Notes: a model not told the origin generated them from the letters alone. Counted from the first letter of the stretch, positions 20,080 to 31,499 are shown. The stretch is 64,000 nucleotides of DNA from Stenogyne calaminthoides (GCA_037126765.1 JBBCBC010000021.1:23949434-24013433), one strand, 5' to 3'. A program made the numbers and translations.

Positions 20080-20799
20080 GTTTTCTTTATTGTGTAATAA
20101 ATTCTAATTAGATCTTGAAATTACTCATATGGTTCGATCACTATCTTTAGGCACTTTAGAGTGTGTGTAATAATAAATAGTATCTTCTCATAGTCCATGG
20201 CTTTGCGTACACTGTGGAAATTCGGTTAATTTATTTAGATTTTTTATTTAATTTCTAAAGTCTAAACGATTGATATACATATGTATATACATAAGACTAA
20301 TTCGTTTAGGTAAGCAATTTCCGAACTTACTTTTCCGGCGTAGATTTCCGGTGTTGTTTTTCGGCTAAGTTTTTATTTTTTTGCAGGAATATTATCGTCA
20401 TCCAGGCAAATGAACGATCTTGTGATGTCTTGGGCGCCTGCTCTAGGCAGATTTTTGGGATAGGGATTGCGGATTTAGGGCAGGAACATTAACATCATTT
20501 AGGAAAATGAATTGTCTTGTGACGCTGATTTTTTAGAAAATGGATTGTGGATTTAGGGCAGGAACATTAACGTTATCCAGACAAATGAACGATTTGATAA
20601 GGCCTTGGGCGCCCGCTCTTGGCTGATTTTTTGGGATTTGTGTTGAGGATTTTCAGCAGCTACATTTATGTAGTTTGATTTCTCTGTGATTCGCTTTGAA
20701 GGCTAGGGCTGAGGATTCGTATTTATTCCCTCGTGTTATTACTATCCTGTTGTAGGTTTTCAATTAGACTATATCTCTCTCAGTTTGTGTGCCTTGATT
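20080..20799 (+). other. LINE 5' untranslated region
   Basis: About 720 bp before ORF1. Contains an imperfect repeated segment (ATGAACGATCTTGTGATGTC at 20410; related copies near 20506 and 20584 with GCAGGAACATTAACATCAT-like sequence), as seen in LINE promoters with repeated 5' units. Confidence 0.5.
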
Positions 20800-21660
20800 A
20801 TGGAGGCCATGATGAGGCAATTAAGCATTGATGAAGAAGAAGAGGAAGACCTTGTCATCGAACTTGATGATGTGGTTGATCAAAGAGAGAACATTGATCT
20901 TTATCTGGTGGGCAAGTTTTTAGTAAATCAGAATGTCCGGTTCAACATTTTAAAGAGCCGGATGGCGAGTGTTTGGCGACCTAAGAAGGGATTTCGATCA
21001 AAGAGATAGGATCATGAAGACTGCTTATCCAATTCTACCACCAACTCGATCTGAAACGTGTGCCTGATGGTGGCCCTTGGACTTTTGGCAACTTTCCTTT
21101 GATTATTTGTCGGCTATCCGTTGGTGAAGTTATGTTAAATGTCCCGCTTGTAACCATTCCATTTTGGGTGAGGGTGGATCGTATTCCGGCCATAATGTTC
21201 ACTGAGAAAGTAGGTCGTATGTTGGGAAACTTCATACGGTGTATTTCAAGTACGAGAGGCTGAATTTATTCTGTTTTATATGCGGAATGATGGATCAAAC
21301 CGAGAACTTTTGCGACATCGCTTTTGATTCTCCGGACGGGGCTATTGTCAAGAACTGGGGACCTGATCTTCGAGTTACGGACTAGAGTAGGAATAATCAA
21401 GCGGGGAGAAGTGGTTGCGTGATGGAATGACTGTTGGGTTTCCCATTACGGTGTTAATTCTGGAAACGTAGATTCATCGATCAGAGGCGTCAATCGCGCT
21501 AATTGCATTCAACCAATGTTTGACTATGGAGAGGATGTGGAAGTAACTGATGCAGAACTATTGGAGGCAAGGAAGTGAAAGCGTTTGATTTCCGCTAATC
21601 AAATTTCTAGACGGACTCTACTCGAGATGGAGGAGGATGCTGAATACTCTGAAAATCCCA
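20800..21660 (+). pseudogene. LINE ORF1 (DUF4283 and CCHC-type nucleic-acid-binding protein), broken
   Basis: Starts at ATG 20800 (MEAMMRQLSIDEEEEEDLVI), more likely than the in-frame ATG at 20785 because LINE ORF1 proteins begin near the SIDEEE motif. First frame ends RMASVWRPKKGFRSK, the DUF4283 core. After a frameshift 21060-21263 gives GGPWTFGNFPLIICRLSVGE and VPLVTIPFWVRVDRIPA. Then, in another frame, YERLNLFCFICGMMDQTENF, the zf-CCHC_4 motif with the His replaced by Gln. ORF1 binds element RNA; this copy cannot make it. Confidence 0.8.
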
Positions 21661-21690
21661 TTTTTTAAAGGTCGGGCCCGGCCAGGAGTG

Positions 21691-24600
21691 ATGATAGCAA
21701 TAAGCTGGAATTGCAGAGACTTAGGCAATCCTGCTGCAATTCATTTTTTACGTGGGCTCATTCGAGCTCAAGGCTAGATGTACTATTTTTATATGAAACA
21801 TTGTCTGTTGCTAATAAAATTGAGGAAATAAGGTGTGTTTGGGTTAGATTGTGTTTTCCCGGTTAATTGTGTTGGTAGAAGAAGTGGATTATGCATGTTT
21901 GGATGAATTCTTTGGCTTGCAATCTATTAAGTTTTCTCAATATCATATTGACATCAGTGTTAATAATGGGGATGAAGCTTGGCAACTTACTGATTTTTAT
22001 GGTTTTCCAAAAAAGAGCTAGGAGAGGACAATCGTGGGGTCTTTTGCGACAACTTCGGAAGTTAATGATTTGTCTTGGTTGTTTTTTGGAGATTTAATGA
22101 TCTTTTGACTTCAGATGATAAGAGGGGGACACTGTTCATCCTAACTGGTTTTTTAAAGGTTTCCAGCATGCTATTATTGGTTGTAATTTATCTGATGTTC
22201 GATTACTTAGATACCAATTTAATTGGACTCGAGGGTGGGATTCACATAATATTGTTGAGGAACGATTGGATCGTGCGATGGGTAATTCTAATTGGCATAT
22301 GAAAATTCCAAATGCTACTCTTACCAACCTGCAAGCGCCAATATCAGACCATACACTAATCTTGCTGGATACATTGCCCAATCCTTTTACTCTAGTTCGA
22401 CGTCCTTTTCGTTTCAGGTTTGAAAATAAATGGCTTGAGGATCCTGACTTGGTGAATGTGGCCTCAAAGAGTTGGAGGGGCTTTCATGACTTTGATATTT
22501 AAAAGCAACCTCGGATGTTCTTGGTAACTGGGGTAAACATATTGCTACTGCTTGGCATCGGAATAAAGAGGATCTTGAGGCTGAAATTCAAAACTTGCTT
22601 AAATTTGGAGGGGCTCATAAGTATGACCGGATAGCTGCATACTGCAAAGAATAATCTTGCACACTTATTGGTTCAGGAAGAGCAACATTGGAAGCAACGA
22701 TCGAAGGCAAACTGACTCTTCGGAGGTGATTTAAATACGAAGTTTTTCACAAATGGCTTCAGCAAGAAAGAAACATAATTGCATAAATGGGCTGGAAAAT
22801 GATCAAGCTGAATGGATAGAGTCGCAAGACGGAGTGGGAAACATAGTTTTGTCCTATTTTTTAATCTGTTCCATACTACTGAAAGTCTTAGTGATATAGA
22901 CAGGATAATGAGCACAGTCCATTGGTCAATCAGCGAGGAAGATAATGCTATGTTGCTAGAAGATTTTGAGCCTGAAGAGTTCCGAATTGCAGTCTCACAA
23001 ATGCATAAGGACAAGTCTCCGGGTCCAGATAGATTTAACTCGGGTTTTTACAAGAAATTTTGGGATGTAAGTAGGGTCGGATATTGTTGCCTCATGCATT
23101 CAGTGGCTGGAAACAGCGTCCTTTCCAGACGGTTTGTATAGTACTACAGTTGTACTAATTCCGAAATGTGACAATCCTAAAAAGGTACGCGATCTGAGTC
23201 CAATTTCCCTTTTGCAATGTTGTTTACAAAATTTTGTCAAAGGTTTTATGCAATAGATTGAAGAAAATCCTTCCAGAATTAGTTGATGAGTCTCAGTCAG
23301 CTTTTACTAGTGGTCACCTTATCCAGGACAGTGTGTTTATTACCTTCTAGACTATTCATTTAATGAAAAATCGGAGGCGTGGAAAACGGGGTCATGTGGC
23401 ATTAAAAATTGATATATAGAAAGCATACAATATGGTTGATTGGAGGTTCCTGGATGGTATTCTTCAGCGTATTTTCATGAGAAGTAGGTTAAGTAATGCA
23501 ATTATGTGTGCAGACAGTATCATATTCTTTTGCTCTAAATGATAAAATTGTTGGGCCGATTCGTCCTTTTCATCCTGTGCGCGGAGGGAGTTTCTAGTCT
23601 TTTGAGGAATGAAAATAGTCAGGGGCGTCTGCATGATCGTCGGGTTAGTCGGAGGCTCCATCGATCTCACACCTTCTTTTTACAGATGATAGTCTCCTGT
23701 TCTGTGAGAGGACCCGAGAAGAATGTCTTACATTAAGAACTACGCTCGACCTATATGAACGTGCCTCTGGTCAAGGAGTCAATTATGGAAAATCTAAAGT
23801 AAAAAAATTAGTATCAATATCTCTTTGGATGACCGAGAAGAACTCAGTTATTTTAGGAGTTTCGTCTCCTCTTAATACGGGTTGTTATCTTGGTTTACCA
23901 TCCCTTATTGGTAGGGATAAATCTGCAATATTTAGATACATTAGAGGTAAACTTTGGGCTAAATTGCAACACTAGAGGGGGAAAAAATTATCAAAGGCGG
24001 GTAAGGAGGTTCTCATAAAAGCAGCGGCTCAAGCAATACCAGCATATTTTATGAGTACTTTTTTTATTGCCCTCAAATTTGATGGATGAGTTGCATAAGA
24101 TGTTAAATTCTTTTTGGTAGGGTCATGGCTCGAATTCGAAGAAAGGTGTGAAATGGGAGACATGAGAGAAATTGTATATTTAAACACGATGGTGGAATGG
24201 GATTTTGGAATCTCCATTTATTTAATTTGGCCATGCTTGGGAAATTAGGGTGGCGACTTCAAAAATTTCCAAACTCGCTCATTAACCGGATTTTGAAGGC
24301 GAAATACTTTCCTACCACTGATTTCCTTCATTCAAAATGGGGTCATAATCCGAGTTAAACTTGGAGAAGTGTCCATACTTCAAGAGATTTGGTTCATGGA
24401 GACTCGGTTTATTTGTGGCGTGATTCTTGGCTTGATTATGATAGGTCATTTAACATTGCTACTCCACCAGTTCCTACGTTTTATGATATGCTTGTGAGGG
24501 ATTTTTTGTACCAGGGACTAGACAATGGGATATGGAGGTTGTTAACGATGTCTTTTCGGACCATGATCGGGCTAGGATCCTTCGTACAATACTAGCCCCT

Positions 24601-25367
24601 AATGATATTTTGACATGCAAATATGGCATTATATGGCTTCTAGAATTTACACTGTAAAATTTGCTTATCATTTAGCGGTGAAAATTATAGAATATATGTG
24701 GGAGTTTGGGGAATCGATGTGGGCTGGGCTGTGGAAACATAAGGTTCGACCTCGCATTTCCTCATTTTTTTTGGCGACTTTGTAAGGGTTTCCTTGATGT
24801 TAAGTCAAAGATTAATCGTTGGTATCCGGGAACGGGAACCCTTTTCCTAGTTTGTGGAGAGGCAGGTATGGTTGAATCCATTTGGCATTTATTTATCGAC
24901 TGCAAGGTGGCACCGGCATGTTGGAATATTGTTGGTTTATGGAGACGTTTGGATGAGTTGTGTTTTGAGGTTGAAGACCATGGGGGTCTCTTTATGCGTG
25001 TTATCCAGGATTTTGATGTGGTCAACGTAAACACAATCATGAGTGTGTCTTGGACGTTATGGCGAAACCCCAACGGCTTGTTGTGGAAACAGATGCGAAG
25101 AGAGTCAGCGACGCATACATTTCCACGGATCACAATTGCTCATCGTTTGGTGATTTCATCGCGACTGGAAAATATGTTCGTTCTAGTCGTAGTCAGTTTT
25201 TGGTGCAATGGGTCAATCGAAATGTCAATATTATGACATATTCTTCAGCAAGGATTTCTCGTTTCTATGAGAGTAATGGGATGAGCTTCCAACTTTTGTG
25301 GAAGGCCTTCCAGATATTTGCATTTCTTGAAAATAATCCTCTTCTCCTTTGGAAAAAAAAAAGATAA
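21691..25367 (+). pseudogene. LINE ORF2 (endonuclease - reverse transcriptase - RNase H remnant), broken
   Basis: Starts at ATG 21691: MIAISWNCRDLGNPAAIHFL, the endonuclease N-terminus with its conserved Asn. RT signs follow: KDKSPGPDRFNSGFYKKFWD (near 23000), then in other frames ILPELVDESQSAFTSGHLIQ, the IDIxKAYNMVDWRFL block (about 23405-23455) and the region of the ADD active site around 23690. zf-RVT is at 24706-24970 (FFWRLCKGFLDVKSKINRW; ESIWHLFIDCKVAPACWNIV). The frame then jumps from SVSWTLWRNPN to the second half of RNase H (RLVVETDAKRVSDAY), so the catalytic first half is deleted. More than ten frame breaks. Confidence 0.85.
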
Positions 25368-25780
25368 GCATATGATTTGCAAGTTTCCTTTTATTTGTTC
25401 ATTTCTTTTAGCATATTAATCAAAAAAAATCATGCGAATTGTTTGTATCACGATTTCTCAAAGGTTGACCTTTCTATATTTATATTCATTGACATTTTAC
25501 TAAATGAACAAGGTGAAGGATTTGATTGCGACATTATTATTGATGCAATAACTACTAAAATATCTAATGCATGACTTATTTCTTTGATCAAGATGCTAAT
25601 CTCATTTATTTAAAGGTATTTTTCACTTATTATATTTGCTTAGTACTTAAGTGCATCATTGATATGATATGATCAAAAAATTTAGCACATCTTTTGTTAT
25701 TACATAAATCAACGAGGATGTAAGTCTCATGCTTTTGACAAGTTATTCTATCTTCACATGCTATGTATCCAATTTAATCC
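25362..25780. repeat. Duplicated segment, copy 1, right piece
   Basis: Matches 27657-28010: GATAAGCATATGATTTGCA, TCAAAGGTTGACCTTTCTAT, TATTTATATTCATTG, TTTAGTGCATCATT, ATGATCAAAAA.TTTAGCAC. Begins with the LINE's right target duplication. Confidence 0.75.
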
Positions 25781-25790
25781 TTTTATATAA

Positions 25791-27240
25791 TGTTATTGGA
25801 AAATTTATAGTTTCGATGAAAGTTCCAAAAACACATGTAATAGGACCAGTCGGACATATTAGTCGACTGATAATTCAGATAGAAAACCTGTTGACCCTGT
25901 TAGATAGCTAATGTTATAGAGTTAGGTAATATATTGAGGGGAACTCAATATATCAGAATAGTCAAGTGAAGATCAGAAGATTCGAAGATCAAAAGACTAC
26001 TGAAGACCGGAAGACCTATCTTTATCTATATATCAGCAGAGTCTTAAGACTGTTGCTAAGTCAATCTTATATCAGACTCCAGTTCAGATCAACTGAGGTA
26101 CTGATCTGATGCTCAACTTGTACGAAGACAGTTGACTCTTTTAGAGTCAAGCTTAAGTCAGCATTCCATGAAGAATTTATATCAAGTCATACAAAGATCA
26201 TACCTGAAGAATGTGAAGAAAAAGTTCTGATAAGTGCCCCATGTGTATACTTGTCAACTAAACAGAGATCGACACGTATGTATTTTGATTAATAAAGTAA
26301 GATATGAAGTATCAGCGATCAACAACTAGAAAGGACAAAGTTGCACACTTTAGGCAGGGCCGCCCCTGCAACCATCACTTCATACCTGCCCTCCTACCAA
26401 AAATAGACTGAAGTTCAAATTTCTCTCCAACGACTCTTTGAATCTCAACTCTATAAATAAGGATGAACCCCTTCAGAGTCCATCACGGAAATTATCAAGC
26501 ATTCAAGCTATCAAGCCATTTCCGCAAGAATACTCAAGCAAAACTCAAGATTAGTTCTTAGTGTACATCCATTTCCACTTAGCTGAAATATTCTCATCTA
26601 GCTTAACACTAACCCTTGTAAGAGATATTTCTTAGTTGAAAAACAAACACAAACCCCCCGTAAACATAACCTTTTAGGAAAGTATGTAGGCAAGTTTGTG
26701 AGTTAGTTCATCTAGCTTGCATTCTAGGATAGAGTGAGAACTCTGTAAAAATTTGATTGTATTGTGTGATTAACACAGTAAACTAAGGTGTTAGTTAGTA
26801 AACCACCCCCTGCTCATAGGAAAGAGTGGATATAGGAGAAGTTCTCCGAACAACTATAAAAATTGTGTGTTGTTTATCTGTTTTACTCTTACACTGCACA
26901 TTTAAAACAATATGCATAACTTAAGAGATCAGACTAGACAACAAGTCTGTTGATCAGATCAGTCGGATCCTTTATCTGCTGATCTAGGCAGAACCTTAAG
27001 TTTGATTTAAAGGAGATTTTTACATGGGTTAAAACTAGCTTCCTCACATCAGCTAATCTAATAGACATCCAACTGATAAGCTTTGAAGCTGTCAGTAGGT
27101 TGGATATCAGATCAGGCTGATTTCACTACGCACTCTACAACACTTATCTGCCTTACACGATGTACACAAGAAAAAGTTTGAAAGTCTATTCACCCCTACC
27201 CTCTAAACTTTCCACTCACGAAACCCGTTCGGGAACTACA
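25791..27240 (+). repeat. Solo LTR related to element A
   Basis: 1450 bp, TGTTATTGGAAAA...CGGGAACTACA. The first 75 bp (GATGAAAGTTCCAAAA, GTAATAGGACCAGTCGGACA) and the last 60 bp match A's LTR in opposite orientation. A TATA box (TATAAATA, 26453-26460) lies in mid-LTR. No retroelement interior adjoins it. Flanking 5-mers (TATAA, ATTTT) do not match, so either the duplication has decayed or the LTR formed by unequal exchange between elements. Confidence 0.8.
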
Positions 27241-27289
27241 ATTTTTTTTGTAACACCCTAAATTATCTCCTTAATTATCTCAAAATTTA

Positions 27290-28010
27290 TTTTAAACGTT
27301 ACTTTCTTTTTAATTATTTTAGAAATTATTGTGATTAAAGTTTTCACGCTCCCCTCGAACTATAAAGTTTTCATCGACTAGTAACTACTTCATATTTTTT
27401 TATTTTCAAAAAATTTCTACTATATTTATTTCAAGAGACAAAGTTTTATTTACATAATTTGAAGATGGTTTGTTATATATAGATGTTGCAATTTTCCTCC
27501 ATTTCCCACGTATATTTTTTCTTAGCGGTGTTAGTATATTTGTATGGGTTTGTGTGTAAAGATGGTACATTCGTCTATACAATTCTCATTTTTAATTACT
27601 GAATAAAGAAACTTTGTATGTCACATTAATTGTATTACTAAGTATAAATTTTAGATAAGCATATGATTTGCAGGTTTCCTTTCATTTGTTCATTTTTTTG
27701 CATATTAATCAATTTTTTTCATGCCAATTGGTTTGTATCACGCTTTCTCAAAGGTGATCTTCCTATATTTATATTCATTGGCATTTCACTGAATGAACAC
27801 AATGAAAGATTGGGTCCCAACATTTTTATTGAATCAATAACTACCATAACAGCTAATACAATGACATTTCTTTATGCAAGCTGATAATCTCATTGATTTT
27901 AAGGTATTTTCCACCTATTGTATTTGCACAGTACTTTAGTGCATCATTAACTGTTGTGACATGATCAAAAAGTTTAGCACGTATTTTGTTTATTAGATAG
28001 ATCATCAAGA
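27290..28010. repeat. Duplicated segment, copy 2, uninterrupted
   Basis: Collinear with the three pieces of copy 1 (12627-12928, 19991-20079, 25362-25780). It shows the state before the LARD and LINE inserted. No coding capacity seen; origin unknown. Confidence 0.7.
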
Positions 28011-28430
28011 AAGTTGAATGAGAGAAATATAAAACTTGATGCAAATGCTTATATGGTTAAACAATTGGTTGAAATTATGTTATTTAATAGTTATCTCTTG
28101 TTATTTTAATCTTGAATTTATTAATATTTTAATATGTTGCGGCCTGAAAACGAATGAATTTGAATTTTTTAATTGATGATTGGAAAATAATGCAAAGCTT
28201 TAACACTAACAAATCAGATGAGAAAGAAGGTTCGGACAAGAAAAAGAACACAAGACAGAGAAAAATAATGAACAAAATATAGAATATGTAATGAAGAAAG
28301 GAAGAAGATGGTGAAGAAGATAAGAAAGAAAAGTGAAGATGAAGAAGTGTTTTTTCATAATACTTATAGGAAATATAGAGGGCAAATTCTTGTATGAAAA
28401 TAAGTGAGAATTTATCTATTATAAAAAAAA
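28011..28430. other. AT-rich sequence without recognised feature
   Basis: Low-complexity purine-rich stretch at 28220-28340 (GAAGAAG-rich). Nothing else recognised. Confidence 0.4.
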
Positions 28431-28431
28431 T

Positions 28432-28504
28432 TCATTGCCAAAAGGTGAATCAAGCCTGGGTCGCTCACATGAGAGGCGCTTACAATAACCATTATACAAC
28501 AATG
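28432..28504 (-). repeat. tRNA-like sequence (possible SINE head or tRNA pseudogene)
   Basis: Minus strand reads TTGTTGTATAATGGTTATTG (A-box like, close to plant tRNA-Asp), then CGCCTCTCATGTGAGCGACC and AGGCTTGATTC (decayed B box), and ends GGCAATGA, able to pair with the 5' TTGTTG. It looks tRNA-derived but is too altered to be functional. Confidence 0.5.
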
Positions 28505-28879
28505 TCTTGATGTTAAAAAATTTGAGGCTTTTAATATAATAAATTGTGTTGATGGTGTAGATTGAGAGAATTTGTTTAAAGTGACAAAATACCCATTTTA
28601 GTTCTGGCAAAATATCTGAATCTTTGTCTTCCTCACACGATATTTTAGATTCCCTCATTCCTCACGTGTTAGCTTTCTTTCTTCTCCTATCCATTTCTCT
28701 CACAGGGATCTCTACTTCTTTCTCATGTTTTTTCTTTTTTTCTGGATTATCAAATAATTAAATGATCCATGATTGATTCAACTTTCATATGCTTTCAATT
28801 GCTGAAAAAATCACATAATCATTTTATGAAAAATCATATAATAAAAAAATCACAGGTAAATTCACCTTGAATTCTGAAA

Positions 28880-29127
28880 AATTACAGAATAAATGTCACA
28901 TACTCCCGGGTAAGAATGGCGGCTCTTTTGCTACTGCTCTTTGGCTTTGTACTATGTGGGTCATCTGGAATTGTAGAAATGCTCGTATTTTCAAAGATGA
29001 GGAGATTGTGTTAGAAAAGTTCGTCGATGAGATTAAATCTAGATTGTGGAGTTGGATTTCGATTAGATGTAGTAATATTTGTGTGTACTCTTATACAGAT
29101 TGGCTCTTAAAGCCCAGAATTGTATAA
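28880..29127 (+). pseudogene. 3'-terminal fragment of a LINE ORF2
   Basis: The frame gives FATALWLCTMWVIWNCRNAR, IFKDEEIVLEKFVDEIKSRL and WSWISIRCSNICVYSYTDW, ending LLKPRIV and a stop at 29127. This is the C-terminal end common to plant LINE ORF2 proteins after zf-RVT. Upstream parts are missing, so it is a 5'-truncated copy or fragment. Confidence 0.6.
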
Positions 29128-29301
29128 GACTAATTTTAAGAGAGAGAAAATTAAAAGAAGTCAAGAAGAAGAAGAAAAGGCGTCGTAATTTTTTATGAAG
29201 ATTGTGTATAGATTTAATTTGAAAAAAAATAAGAAAGAAAAATATTTAAAAAAAAAAGAGAAAGGTTGAAAAAGATATAACCGTATATGAAAAAAAACAT
29301 A

Positions 29302-29580
29302 TAAGGAAAAAAAATGTAATTTGAAAAATAGTAAGAAAGGAAAATATAAGGAAAAAAGAGGATTGAATAAAATATAAAGATTTGGAATAAAAATATAAGG
29401 GGAAATTTTATTTTGAAAATATAAAAAAAAATTATATATAAGGAAAAAAATGTAATTTGAAAAATAGTAAGAAAGGAAAATATAAGGAAAAAAGAGGATT
29501 GAATAAAATATAAGTATTTGTAAAGATTTGGAATAAAAATATAAGGGGAAATTTTATTTTGAAAATATAAAAAAAAATCA
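29302..29580. repeat. Direct duplication of about 135-140 bp, two copies
   Basis: 29302-29436 and 29440-29575 share AATGTAATTTGAAAAATAGT, AAGAGGATTGAATAAAATAT and ATATAAGGGGAAATTTTATT almost base for base. The second has a few extra bases. Confidence 0.85.
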
Positions 29581-29584
29581 CAAA

Positions 29585-29663
29585 ACTAGGGACTTGATCT
29601 CCAGACCTCACGCACAGATGGTTCTTTAAGGCGAACCTATCACCAAATGAGCTACCTATCACT
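29585..29663 (-). repeat. tRNA-like sequence
   Basis: Minus strand: GATAGGTAGCTCATTTGGTG (A-box like), GCCTTAAAGAACC, then GAGATCAAGTCCC (B-box like), with CTAG at both ends. Decayed tRNA-derived sequence. Confidence 0.5.
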
Positions 29664-29688
29664 AGTGAAACAATCATCGACTTTTCAA

Positions 29689-29694
<6 letters not shown>

Positions 29695-29741
<47 letters not shown>
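29695..29741. repeat. (TA)n microsatellite
   Basis: Uninterrupted alternating TA for about 47 bp, immediately left of a foldback element. Confidence 0.95.
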
Positions 29742-29745
<4 letters not shown>

Positions 29746-29752
29746 GTGTTAA

Positions 29753-29883
29753 ATGGGTAGATTCTGCCCAGGACAGAATCATTAAAAAGTTTTTGCCCTG
29801 AATCAAGTCCACCCCAGAATCTGCCCTGAATCAAGTCCATCAAGTCTAAAATAGTATTTTCTGCTCAGGGCAGAATCTGCCCA
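29753..29883. mobile_element. MITE-like foldback
   Basis: The ends are inverted copies: GGGTAGATTCTGCCCAGGAC on the left and, on the complement from the right, GGGCAGATTCTGCCCTGAGC. The middle holds a direct duplication of CCCTGAATCAAGTCCA. It sits next to a TA repeat, consistent with TA-targeting elements. Confidence 0.6.
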
Positions 29884-29972
29884 CCAAGAATTACCCTATA
29901 TATATAACGGGGGCCCTCGCAGGAAAGGGGCACTGTGCGGCGGCACCACCGGTGGCGCCCCAGGGCCGCCCC

Positions 29973-30095
29973 TGTTGGGTGTTGACTGTCCTGTCTTTGT
30001 GGTCAATATCTAATATTCTTTGATTTTTTGTAAGTTCTTGGGTCTTTCTACCCCTGTCAATATATTTTATTTACTGATTAAAAAATAATCAATTT
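29973..30095 (+). mobile_element. LINE 3' tail, strongly 5'-truncated
   Basis: The stretch TTCTTGGGTCTTTCTACCCC followed by TGTCAATATATTTTATTTAC and an A-rich end resembles the 3' ends of plant LINEs. A 65-bp GC-rich block (29905-29972) precedes it; its origin is unclear. Confidence 0.4.
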
Positions 30096-31040
30096 CTAGA
30101 TTTGTGTTCAACTTTCTCCTTTCTATAACTGTTGCAATGCGATTGATAAAACATGATAGTTTTAGATTATATAACATGTTAATATTTTTATTAAAGGTAT
30201 TAGAATAAAAGTACGTATGGAGGCTCCAAATTTGATTCTTCGTTGGAAACTCGATCGTTGTTCATAAAACAGGTTGTCGAGGCCTTTCGTCTTTTTCCTG
30301 TGCTTTGAATAAAATATTGCTATGTTTTTATATGTAATATTGTAATGATTTGCCTACAATGCCGCTTCTGTTTTAATTAGTACTCTTAAAGTTTTACCTT
30401 TTTTTATGCTTTATTATAATACTATTATATTTTAAGTAGGTTTTGTGTAAAAAATTTCAAGTGTAAAAATCATACAATTTAAACAAAAAAATTAAATTAG
30501 TGGCCCACAAAAATCTCGCAGGTCACCCGATCAAAAGGAAAGGCTGCGAAAAGAAAGGCCACATTATCAGGACCATCATTTAACTTTCCTCTCTACTTTT
30601 TTTAAAATTTTGTTTTAACCGAGAATCCCTAAAGTTTTGGACCATAATTTAACACTCCTTTTTTCCTTTTCTTTTTTATTTTGCTATAACCACTATACTA
30701 TCATAATCACATATTAATTAAATTTTTAATAATTTGTTTATATTTTATAATAAATTACAATAAAATATGTAGTTTTAAAGGGTATTACACGCAAATTTAA
30801 AATAGTATTACAAATAAAATATAATAGTATTATCATCAAAACATAACAGTATTACCTTCAAAATATAAGAAAAAGTAAAACTCTGAAGGATATTATACAA
30901 TACAAAAACAGTATTACACACAAAAACATAACAGTATTACACACAAAAAAAAAGTATTACATTCAAAAAAATAAGAAAAAAGTAAAACTCTAAAGGGTAT
31001 AAGTGTAAAACTGGGTCAACGAAAAGAAGCAAATGAGAAG
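30096..31040. other. AT-rich intergenic sequence with a simple repeat
   Basis: 30780-31010 repeats ACAGTATTACACACAAAA-like words with AGTAAAACTCT(G/A)AA twice. 30330-30400 resembles 33725-33790 (TAATATTGTAATGATTTGCC). No coding frame. Confidence 0.5.
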
Positions 31041-31043
31041 AAA

Positions 31044-31440
31044 GTGGTCGCAATGCAACCATACAATCTCATAACAATTCTCAAACACCGCTGCAAATCC
31101 GCCACACAAATCCAACAACTCCACGCCCAATCCATCACAACAGGCAAAATTCCATCTCCTCCTTCGCCAAATCCTCCACTCTCGCATTTTCTCCGCCTCT
31201 CAATCCACCTCCAATTCCATCATCGATTACTCCACCAAATCTTCAACCACATCCAGAAACCCTCAACTTTCAATTACACGTCATTATCAGAGCACACACC
31301 CACCTCCAATCCCCCCTCACATCGCATTCAATTTCTTAACTCAGATGCATCGGAATTCCGTGCCACCGGATTTTCACACGTTTTACTGGTGGATCGATTA
31401 TGTGATGGCGATTGTGACTTTAATTCTGCCATCGATTAAA
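31044..31440 (+). pseudogene. PPR-protein gene fragment (N-terminal part)
   Basis: Frame one reads LITILKHRCKSATQIQQLHA then QSITTGKIP, the typical start of plant pentatricopeptide-repeat proteins of the PLS class, followed by HQIFNHIQKPSTFNYTSL and HRIQFL. Near 31338 the family reading moves to another frame (TQMHRNSVPPDFHTF), so a frameshift is present, and all frames then end by 31440. PPR proteins edit or process organelle RNA; this is a short 5' relic with no downstream repeats in the window. Confidence 0.7.
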
Positions 31441-31499
31441 TTTCGAGAAAATTAACTACATAATAAAAAACGTCACACAAATTCATAAGATTTATTCAT

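Larger units (their letters stand above)
20080..25361 (+). mobile_element. L1-type LINE, full-length but degenerate
   Basis: Non-LTR retrotransposon with ORF1 (DUF4283 plus CCHC) and ORF2 (endonuclease, reverse transcriptase, zf-RVT, RNase H remnant), ending in a short poly-A (25353-25361). It is flanked by a 16-bp duplication, AGATAAGC(G/A)TATGATT, at 20064-20079 and 25362-25377, with one mismatch. The insertion splits the host segment whose unsplit second copy is at 27290-28010. Frames are interrupted many times. The class matches plant L1 elements carrying RNase H. Confidence 0.9.
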
